From positions 434,001-498,000 of the forward strand of contig CM074697.1 of NCBI GenBank assembly GCA_037367355.1: DNA of 64,000 bases, in the 5' to 3' direction. Both the position numbers and the translations under genes were made by a program. Below the pieces are notes generated by a model. It was not told the DNA's origin, did not search any database, and saw only the letters and a list, made by a program, of their open reading frames with translations. Origin of the DNA: Neoscytalidium dimidiatum (lineage: Eukaryota; Ascomycota; Dothideomycetes; Botryosphaeriales; Botryosphaeriaceae). This document shows, piece after piece, positions 1 to 9,194 of this stretch (position 1 is the first letter of the stretch; each line of letters opens with the position of its first letter).

Positions 1-102
1 AGGAAAAAGAAAGAATAAAGTGAAAACACAGCTTGCGCTATTGAGCAATGAATGAAGCTCCCCAACATTGTAAAGGAAAAAGAAAGAATGAAGTGAAAAC
101 AC
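1..102. repeat. 29-bp purine-rich direct repeat, two copies
   Basis: Two nearly identical 29-base copies lie at about 1-29 and 74-102, differing at one base and separated by a 44-base spacer. They sit just beyond the 3' end of the minus-strand DUF7924 gene. The first copy starts at the window edge, so the array may extend further. No function can be assigned. Confidence 0.7.
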
Positions 103-179
103 TGAGCAACACGCTCGCTAAGGACTGAGACACAATCAAACGCCGCAAGAACACCTTAAAAAGACAGGCCGTCGCACCA

Positions 180-1886
180 TTAGCGCTTCCGCTTTGGCTT
201 CTTGAAGCTCTGCGAAACAGACGTATTAGGAGTCGCATTTCCAACATCTGCAACGCTCGGTCCGTCATCCCGGCCAGCGACCGACGCCGAGTTTTCCGAG
301 TGCAAAAGGTGGTGACTCTCCAGTTCTTGCGAGAGGCCAGTTTGGCTTGAAATTTGTAACTCGGAGTCTTGAGGGACATTAATGTTGATATCGAGAGGGA
401 TCGCGTCGATGACGGAGCAGATTCGCTTGAAGTGGTCGGGCATCCAATTATCGTAGACGTTCTTCGTGAATTTATAGGCCGTCCACTTTTCCTTACCGTC
501 TATAGCCGTGAAGCTAAAGTCGTGGATCGGATAGCGGTAGTACTTCGTCTCCTTCCCGTCGATTCTAGGATAGTGGCCGTAGATACGGACGTTACTATGA
601 CTGTGCGAGATAGAGAAGGCTAGGATCTCGCGGTCGAGCTCCTTCTCGCGCTTTACCAGCCGGAATAGCTCTACCATAGCCCGTACTGCGAGCGTCGCGC
701 TGTGCGCGTTCTGACGGTCCGCGATGTCAAGCGCCTCAGCCCCGCACTTAACCTCGCATGTAAGGAAGGGGAAGTACATATACCACGTAGCCACGAAGAA
801 CGATTCGTCCCAGAGAGTTCCAACGAAGGGCTTAAGACGTTTGAGCTGCTCTTCCGAGAACGCGGATGAATCGAAGCCAACTGAATAGTCGGGCTGTGGA
901 CGAGGCCTGAATAAAGGAATCGATTCGCTCCAACTCTCGTTGACAGTTTCGGCAAGAATCTCTAGATTCTTTGCTCCGCGGCGGGCGAAATGTGCTGCTG
1001 AAGGTATAATGAGTAGCCCAATCTCACGAATAACCATAGCCTCGCTCCTATTGGCCAGGTAGTCGCATGTCTTTTCGAACAAATCGTCGTTAAATAGGGA
1101 GTCTTGGGGTACCGGCTGCTTGGCCTCAAGCAACTCTTTACAGAGAACCTTGCTTTGAGGAGCAACTCCTAAACCGTCCTTCTTGAGGAAGCTTTTTTGG
1201 GCTGCAAGTAGGCCATCAAAGCGCTTGTCCCTATATATAGAACCCTTGTTTTCCCTGGACGTACTGTCTGACGGTGTTCTCTCGCTCGAGTCGATTGACG
1301 TCGCAGATGACTTCCGGCGAAGGTTGGACGTGGATTTCTTCCTCGCAAGTGGGATATCCATGTTTCCGTCCGACTCGAAAAAGGTTTGAGGCCACCGGTG
1401 ATATTTTCTCCAATAGTCGATAGGACTGCCGTCCGCGCTTTCACTCGCCGTGGTAGAAGTCGGTCGCTGTTGCTTTTTTACAGGTCGATCCGATGTGTCT
1501 GTCCCACGAGAACGTTCGCGCTTCTGGCCCGTGGGCTGTGTGGATGTGGAAGGTTGTAGCTACGGCCTTATAAGCTTGATACGCGATACGGCAAGGAGGT
1601 AAGGCTTTACCTGAGCGTCTGTACCGTTACTCTCCTGCGTAATGAGCAAATGTTGAGTTAATTGAGGCGTGCGGCGCTGCTGAAGACGTGCGCTCCTTCG
1701 GACAGGCCTTGCTTTCCTGACTCCTTGAGGTCGCTCTCCTGTAAAACGATTAGCCCGCGTAGAGGACAGCTTGCGCCACGACATACCGCGTGCCAGCGAT
1801 GTCGAACGGTAGCTTTGAGCAGTAGTAGAACGGTAGCTTTGAGCAGTAGTAGAACGGTAGCTTTGAGCAGTAGTAGATCGGGTCAT
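180..1886 (-). CDS. DUF7924-type fungal protein, two exons, about 551 aa
   Basis: Exon 1 is 1886-1611 and exon 2 is 1559-180, joined by a 51-nt GT..AG intron (1610-1560) in phase 0. The join carries the open frame upstream of the ATG at 1361 and brings in a W-rich segment (PIDYWRKYHRWPQTFFESDG) that I recall as typical just before the domain in this family. The N-terminal part has a basic RRSARLQ motif, common in these proteins. The domain fills roughly residues 230-500 and contains PQPDYSVGF (PD at about 315-316), then FLTCEVKCG (E361, K363), followed by a helix with ALDIADRQN. The end is basic (KKPKRKR), which could be a nuclear signal. The start is uncertain: ATG at 1886 includes an octapeptide repeat, while ATG at 1784 would skip it and give 517 aa. 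The function of the family is not established; see the finding on a nuclease-like signature. Confidence 0.8.
1807..1878 (-). repeat. Three 24-bp tandem repeats encoding an octapeptide
   Basis: Three consecutive 24-base units run 1807-1830, 1831-1854 and 1855-1878, identical except for the last base of the third. Read on the minus strand from the ATG at 1886 each unit gives the octapeptide STTAQSYR. The repeat is in frame, so copy-number change would not break the reading frame. It may instead be 5' untranslated sequence if translation starts at 1784. Confidence 0.85.
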
Positions 1887-4522
1887 GGTGACAAAAGGTT
1901 GGGCGGGTGATGTTCTTATGTGGTGGTGTTGCTGGAGTGGAGGAAGCTGCGGTGGAGATGCGACCGCGTCTTGGTACGTCAGGCTGAAGTGGCGGCCGAC
2001 CAGCCAGAGTGCACGGTTCCCAATGAGTCGCGCTTATGCGTGACAGCTCAATGTGCGATAAACATAGCTTAACTCTTCTCACTGCTGCCTAGGCGGCTTT
2101 TTGCTCATCATTCGATGGATTCGACCGCGATCAAATCCGCTTATACCTGCTATCACTCAAACTCCTGCGCGGCAGGAGTTCCGAAGGGGCGGCATCCCGT
2201 CCCCCACCCACCGCAAGCAGCATCGATCCTTCCCTTGATCTAGCATCCCTCTCCCCTTATGGTCCCTGCTTTAGCGCGCTGCCCGTTCGCCCCCACCTCG
2301 AGTCAAGGCTGCTCCTCCCAGGTTTTGAAGCCAGATGCGCCCGGAGCTGGAACTGAATTCATCAGCTGATAGACAACGGTTTCCCAACGGAAGCTTACTT
2401 TTGATGCTTCCAATGCTGTACTGATATCACGATTGAGGGTATTTCGTTGATTATACTTGGCTTCGCCGCCAGGTGCCGGCCCTTTTTCCCACCATAGTGA
2501 TCTACGCGCTTTGGAAGCAAGCAACCACCGTCGATACGATATGTTCACACGTTAAGCATCAACAGCGAGTGCAGTGGTAGCCTCAACTCTTACTACACTG
2601 CTCCTTGTTCGCACACAGCAGCACCCTCCGGGGATGACGTGGTAGCTATATGCGTGAAAACGTCGAATTGGACCGCCACCAAATGAGGCGCTTAAAAGCC
2701 CCGCCTATCTCCTCCGGTGAGAGTCTCACTACGTTCCTTCTCTAAAATCTACCTTCCTTACCTATACTCTAGAGCTTGTGTTATATCGCCGCCGCCCCAT
2801 CATCGACTATCTTCTCTAGAGGTGCCGTACTACGAGTTCTTCTTGCCACCTCTAGCCATCTCACTAACAAGCCCGAACGTAGAAGAGCGTGGCACGCGCT
2901 ACCCTCCTTCGACCGGTTTTCTCGCAATATATTCCGCACAATTAAAGCATTAAAGTCTTTAACGAGGTGTCGGGCGGTCTGTTTCTGTCTGATAACCTTT
3001 GGCATCTGTCATTACTGAAGAATTCCCTGCAAGAACAATCCTCACGTAGAATTATGACGAGATTATATGCGTATCCAGAGGAGTAGAAGAGAATTAGCTG
3101 CGTCCAGATGACCTGAAGGCGAATTCCTGAAAGATCATGGGACCTATGGGTGGGAATGAAATTTGCAGATCTGCTCTGGAGTTTTCCAGATTGCTGCCAT
3201 GCAGGAAGGGCGAAGCAATCTATGTTAGGAGGGGGGGTGGATGATGATGGGCATGTCGCAGCAGCAAACAAAGGTTTTCTCACAGCGAAATTGTTGCATA
3301 CCCAATGTCCGAAAACGTTCAAAGGTGACGTCAACTCAATTGTTTTGTGTCACCACGGGTTGTTACAACCGCGCGGTCTGCTCCAACGTCAGCCCTGTGA
3401 AACAACGCTGGGCCCGCCCTTATATCACCAACTAATGTTGCTGGAAAGTCACCAGATCTTTATGTCGAAGACTGCGACATATCGTAGCGGCTCTTTGGGC
3501 CCAACCAGATCCGTCAGAGGGTCTCGCGAGATTTGTCAGGACGAGCCGGGCAGAATGCGAACCAACGCGTCGTTTTTCTTTCCTGACGTGGTTAGCTTGT
3601 TGTGCAAGCCATGGTTACTTCGCGTTTGAATAGCGTTTGCTCGCCCGTCCGATTCAGATATCGGCAAACATGGACAGAAACTATCGCCTGACGAATACCG
3701 CGTCGAGTGTCACTTGGGCACGAGAGCAGAGCGAGGGCCAAGCCCAGCTACCAGGAGGAGACAATCGGATAACCTCGTACCCGAATCCGTCCTGATAGCG
3801 ACAACGTTTCCTATTCAGTCCGGGAGTTGCTCCTAGCCTTGTGCTCCTGGCCGCCGCGGAGGCCGGGGGGACGAACAACACTCCCCGCACATGCCTGGTT
3901 TTAGAAGCGGAGGTCGTCGATCTCGGAAATTTTGCCAATAACTACCGCAGTGGCTACCTACAGTCCCAAACTACAACAGAAGACAGCGGATTGGCGGGCC
4001 GCGATGTGGAAAGGGCGATGTGGAAAGGGCGTGAACAGTCAGCGTCGGATTCGGACTGTCGCGGTCGGCATCCTCCGCGGGCGGGCGGGCTGATCCCAGA
4101 CCCAGCCGGCAAAACGTCTCCCAAACCTCGCCGCATTGCGCCCTACGCCACGTCTCGTCATTGGCCTCCTTAGCAGCACAACTAAGGCCATCTGGGCCAT
4201 CCGTCGCAGAGCCCGCAGCTCGAGAGGCTTGTCCGGGAATGAGCAACGATGCGAAAGGGAACCACCGCCTGCTCGGATGACAAGTCCGTGCGCCACGCCG
4301 GTCCAGTGAAACGCTACAGGCCTCGCTTTCGCTCTTTTCCCTTCGCCTCCTGCTGTTGCTGACCTGATCCCTCCAGCCGACTGATTCTCCTTGCCTTGCT
4401 CTACTTCGCCATGCTGCTGACCCCATAATACTGCTCAGTCCATCCTTTCTGCCTGGCAACGGCTCCACTCCTTTTTCTGGCGTTTGCCTCACCAACCCAA
4501 TCCGCTCCCTACCATCGCACAA
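1887..4522. other. Intergenic stretch without recognisable genes
   Basis: Six-frame reading gives only short unrelated open frames with no family resemblance. It contains the promoter side of both the minus-strand DUF7924 gene and the plus-strand P450 gene. One neat hairpin lies at 2160-2180, with nine-base arms around a three-base loop. Confidence 0.6.
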
Positions 4523-6227
4523 ATGGAGCCGCCGGCTGCTCCCGCTGCCATGGGCGACTCCGCTAATTCGGCCACCACCACTGTGCCTTTCACCAAATTG
4601 CTGGCCGCCGTATTCGTTGCCGCAATGGCCTACCGCCTTCTCGCCGCTCCCAAAAATGACCGCGTGATGCCCACCTGGGTCCCCATTGAGATCTTCGTCG
4701 CGAGCACGTGCCTTATGGCGGGTGGAGTATGGCTGAAGCTGCTGTAAGCTGACCATCCCAAAACGCCATTGACCACCAGCCCCCGCCTCGCTCACACCCG
4801 CCCCCAGCTCCCTAGTCCGCCGTTACAGCGGTTCCCTTTTCGGCATCACATCTCACCATCAGGTCATCCACGACCTGCCGGGAGTCGAACGCCTGTTTGC
4901 TCAGCCATTCCACATCCTCGACCATGAGCCGGTCGGCTACACCATCACCACCCGTGTCTTCGGCGGCGAAGACTCGACGGAGATGCGTGATGCGATGACG
5001 CGTTGCGGCAAGGAGCTGTTCATGGCCGTCGAGAAGGGATTCGTTAACGAGGCAGCCTCCCTAGACATGATCCAGAGGGCAGATGTCGGCTCCAAAACTT
5101 ACAGCATGTTCACCTTCTCCTCCAACCCGGAAGACCTCAACTCCTGGGAAAGATCCGGAAATCACAAGCTTATCCAGCCCGAAACATCGGCCCAACCAGG
5201 CATCGTAGAGGTGGACCTGGAAAACATGATTCGCGCTTACGGCACCGCCATCGCAGTCCCTCTCTTGTACGGCTCGGATTTCTTGAAACGCCACCCACAG
5301 CTTATCGATGATTTCTGGAAGTTTGACAATGATGTCTTCCCGCTCCGGATGGTCGGTGTACCCAGCTGGGCTCCCATCAAGACCCTGAGGGAGGGCATTG
5401 CCGCCCGCAGCCGCTGTCTCGAGGCCCTGTGGTCACTCCACGAGCGGCTAGAAAAGTACCTGAAGGGCGAGGAGCTGGACTGCGACATGTCAGACGTGGG
5501 CCAGGTGGCACTCGACCGAAGCAAAGTCTTCAGCAAGAACAACGTCTCGTTCCGGCACCGCGGCGACATCGACATGGGCCTGCTCTGGGGCCAGAACGCC
5601 AACACGCAGCCCCTCATCTACTGGCTGACCGTCTACGTCTACGCGACGCCCGGCCTGCTCGAGGCCATCCGCGAGGAAATCGCGTCGTGCGTGCAGCTCA
5701 CCGACACCAAGCCCCCGCGCATCGCCAGGATCGACTACGCGGGCCTTTCCCGCGACTGCCCTCTTTTGAAATCCACGTACCTCGAGACGTTCCGCATGGC
5801 CAACGAGCCCTCGTGCCTGCGCTACGTCGGCAGGCCCGTCACAATCAACGACGGGCCGCATACGCACACCTTGGCTCCCGGCACCTACATCACCGTCAAC
5901 CTAGGCATCAAGCAGCGCAGCCCGGCCGTGTGGGCTGACCCGGACAAGTTCGTGCCGGACCGCTTCATCGAGACTGACCAGGCAACGGGCAAGCGGGTGG
6001 CGCGGTACGGCGCGCTCAAACCGTGGGGGATGGGGACGGGCATGTGCAAGGGGAGGACGTTTGCCGAGAAGGAAATTCTGGGCGTCGTCGCGTCCGTCGT
6101 CAGCCTTTGGGATTTCGAGCCCGCGGACGGTGGGCCGTGGAAGGTGCCGGGTCAGAGGCCGGGAACGGGGGTGGTCAGGCCGACGAGCGATATAAGGATA
6201 AGGGCGATGAGGAGAGTGATGGCATGA
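4523..6227 (+). CDS. Cytochrome P450, CYP7/CYP8-like, two exons, 546 aa
   Basis: Exon 1 is 4523-4743 and exon 2 is 4808-6227; the 64-nt intron (GTAAGC..CCCCCAG) is phase 2 and the join totals 547 codons. Exon 1 encodes a hydrophobic membrane anchor. P450 landmarks are visible: an I-helix segment WGQNANTQP in place of the usual A-G-x-D/E-T, the K-helix ETFR (ExxR, E400), FVPDRF, and the haem loop PWGMGTGMCKGR with the haem-ligand Cys at 487. A tryptophan replaces the usual phenylalanine at the start of the haem loop. The ANT-P I-helix and the W are features I associate with CYP7/CYP8 enzymes (sterol 7-alpha-hydroxylase, prostacyclin synthase) and their fungal relatives. It is expected to be ER-bound, using a P450 reductase. 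The substrate is unknown. ATG at 4550 is an alternative start with good context. The flavin monooxygenase follows 867 bp downstream on the same strand. Confidence 0.88.
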
Positions 6228-7094
6228 TTTTGATATACGATCGGCCGGAAGCAGGAAAAGAGAAGATGAAAGAAAAATCGAAACCGAACATGACCAACGT
6301 CTAGTGGTAGAACTGGTACCGCACGGCCTCACGCATGGACTGACGTTGGCTCCCATGCCTTTAGAGATTCATTGCTTTGGATGGAGTGTACATTTTAAGA
6401 AGGCGAAATGCAACTTCCCCCGATGGTGGCTGACTAAGAAAGTCGACCAAAGAGTACAGCGGCAGTATATCACGGGATTTCCTGATTGGGTAAAGGCATG
6501 CTGAGCCTAAGTTCCCTGAAGGCAACCTACCAGTCAGTGTATCCCATTAAGCCTCATCAAGACCACCATCCCACTCTCCAATCTCCGCGCAGCCCGATAG
6601 CGCAGTGGGTCGACGGTCGCACGACTCGAGACGTCCTTTCTATGCCTGCGAAGATGGTGCAAGAATCACGTGCAGTGTCGTCATCTACACCAAGTATGTT
6701 GCTTCTTAAGCCCCCATTTTCGTCGTTGCCGCGGGGTCCTGCAGCTTACGCTCGCAACGCGAACTTTTTCGTCGCTCAATCCGTCGTTCGGAGACAATCA
6801 TTCACCACGTGTCGCGCCGACCCAGCGGATTCTTGGGGATTTTTTTTTTTAAAAACGCCTGAGAACCCAATTGAGCGGAACTGGTGCTCCGTGCGTGCAG
6901 GACGATTTGCTGGCAATCTGTGATTGCTGCGAGGGGTACGGACGTCGGACGTCGAGTTAACGCCGTCGCGACTCCTTCGATCTGCATCCGACTTCCTGGA
7001 CTTCCGGTCGGCCTGGAGGAAAAAGTAACTGTTTGCAACTGAACAGGAGAGTGGATCTGGACGTACAGAAGAGATCGCAAACCGACCCCCGAAA
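6228..7094 (+). promoter_or_regulatory. Spacer between P450 and flavin monooxygenase genes
   Basis: This 867-base gap holds the 3' end of the P450 transcript and the upstream region of the monooxygenase gene. A poly-T tract lies near 6840-6850. No open frame here resembles a known protein. A tRNA-like A-box at about 6597 was considered and rejected. Confidence 0.5.
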
Positions 7095-8618
7095 ATGGTA
7101 ACTCCAGCGACCAATGGCTCTACGGAGCACACCAATGGCCACCACGCCAATGGCACCGCGCCGCCCAAGAAGAAGATGATTCTGAACGCCTTCGTCGAGA
7201 TGTGTAAGCTTTTTGTTTGTTCTCCTGCAGAGACCCACCAAACGTCCCATTTCGCAATTCATACATCCCCAGCCCCGCCATTACCACATATGCGTCCCAC
7301 ATATCCCCGCAAAAGAGTTGGAGCACCCTGAGCTCACGAACACCACCAGGCAGCGGCCACCAATCGCCAGGGCTATGGCGGCATCCGGACGACCGGTCGA
7401 TGAACTTCAACAGCGTGAAGCACTGGATCGAGCTGGCGCAGACGCTCGAGGCGGGCGGCTTCCACGCCATGTTCATCGCCGACGTGCTGGGCGGCTACGA
7501 CGTGTACAAGAAGAGCCTGGACGAGGCGATCCGCTCGGGCGCCCAGTGGCCCGTCAACGAGCCCATGCAGGTCGTGCCCGCCATGGCCGCTGCGACCAAG
7601 AGCATCGGCTTCGGCGTCACCGTCAGCACCACCTACGAGCAGCCCTACCACCTGGCCCGGCGCCTGAGCACGCTGGACCACCTGACGGGCGGCCGGTGAG
7701 TCCACTCTTTTCGTTTTCCCCGCAGTTCCTTCACCTCGGCGCCTCTCTCTTTCTCTCTCCCCTTCACTCAAATCGAGAGCACGACTAACACAACCTTTCC
7801 AACCTCGCAGCTGCGGCTGGAACGTCGTAACCGGCTATCTCGACAGCGCGGCGCGCAACCTCGGCCGCGCGTCGCAGCCTGAGCACGACGAGCGCTACGC
7901 CATGGCCGAGGAGTACATGGAGGTGATGTACAAGCTGTGGCAGTCGTCGTGGCGCGAGGACGCCGTCGCGCTCGACCGCGCGCGCGGCATCTACACGCAC
8001 CCGGACCGCGTGCGCCAGATCAACCACGAGGGCAAGTACTTCACCGTGCCGGGGCCGCACATCTGCCAGCCCTCGCCGCAGCGCGTGCCCGTCATCATGC
8101 AGGCCGGCACCAGCAAGGCCGGCACCGCCTTCTCCAGCAAGCACGCCGAGGCCGTCTTCGTGAGCGGGCACAGCCCGGCCAGCTGCGCGCGCGGCGTCGC
8201 CAGCATCCGGGAGCAGGCGGCCAAGGCCGGGCGCGACCCCAGCCGGATCAAGGTCATCGCCAAGATCTGCATCGTGCTGGGCCGCACGCAGGAGGAGGCC
8301 GAGCGCAAGTACGCCGAGTACGCGGCGTACGGCGACGTGGGCGGCGCGCTGGCCCTGTTCGGCGGCTGGACCGGCTACGACATGGACGAGTACGGCGACG
8401 ACGAGGAGCTGCGGCTGGTGCAGACGAACGCCATCAGGAGCTACATGGAGGGCCTGGGCAAGCACCAGCCGAAGGTGGGCAAGTGGACGAAGAAGGTGCT
8501 GGCGGAGCACCTGATCGTGGGCGGGCTAGGCGGCACCGTCGTGGGCACGCCCGAGATGGTCGCGGACGAGCTGGAGCGGTGGATGAGGGAGGCGGACGTG
8601 GATGGGTTCAATATCGTG

Positions 8619-8688
<70 letters not shown>

Positions 8689-9194
8689 TTCTCCCTCCAC
8701 CTTCTCACAAATCTCCTTTTCTTCTTGACTTCACTCTCCATTTAATAATACTGTTCACCACTGACTTTTCCCTTCGACAGGCATACGCCCTCATGCCCCA
8801 GTCCTTCACCGACGTCATCGAGCTCCTCATCCCGGAGCTCCGCCGCCGCGGCACCTTCTGGGACGGCTACGAGTTCCCCGAGGCCACCCTGCGCGAGAAC
8901 CTGTACGGCGTCAAGGGCCAGAACCTGCCGCCCGACGACCACCCGGCGTCGCGGTACCTGTGGAAGGCGCCGGCGGAGCCCGCGCACGCCGAGCCCACGA
9001 AGCTGGCGTTCAGGAGTCTCGGGCTGAACGGCGTCAACGGCGCTGCGGCCGCGAATGGTGTCAACGGGTCGAACGGCGTTGCGGGAGTGAACGGCGTGTA
9101 TGGCGCGCGTGACTACGTGCCGGCTTCGAGCAGGTACGTTCCGGATTGGGCGAGGGGGGACGAATTCGATCCGATTGCGACACAGCTCGGGTAA
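7095..9194 (+). CDS. NtaA/SnaA/DszA-type FMN-dependent monooxygenase, four exons, 557 aa
   Basis: Exons are 7095-7203, 7350-7695, 7811-8615 and 8781-9194, all with GT..AG introns and consistent phases (1,2,0), totalling 558 codons. The protein matches the luciferase-like (LLM) fold subfamily of nitrilotriacetate and dibenzothiophene-sulfone monooxygenases: an opening MILNAFVEMCSGHQSPGLWR, then FIADVLGGYDVY, TVSTTYEQPYHLARRL, and LTGGRCGWNVVTGYLDSAAR split across intron 2. These enzymes use FMNH2 and O2 to oxidise small molecules, usually with a partner flavin reductase, which is not nearby. The N-terminus has a short N/G/H-rich leader before the fold. The C-terminus has an added tail rich in NGVNG-like repeats (about residues 485-515), unusual for the bacterial enzymes. 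Intron 3 contains a composite microsatellite. No targeting signal is evident, so it is probably cytosolic. Confidence 0.93.
8625..8688 (+). repeat. Composite (CT)n-(AC)n-(AT)n microsatellite in an intron
   Basis: Directly after the donor of intron 3 of the monooxygenase gene run about 30 bases of CT, then about 18 of AC, then about 18 of AT. It lies wholly inside the 165-base intron, so length change would not alter the protein, though it could affect splicing. Confidence 0.95.

Noticed and set aside
6597..6680. tRNA-like A-box (TAGCGCAGTGGG)
   Set aside because: The only B-box candidate downstream fits poorly, and no acceptor stem pairs across the expected ends.
7785..8728. Long minus- and plus-frame open frames across the monooxygenase gene
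   Set aside because: They are shadows of GC-rich codons in the real exon 3 (7811-8615), composed of Ala/Arg/Gly/Val/Leu strings.
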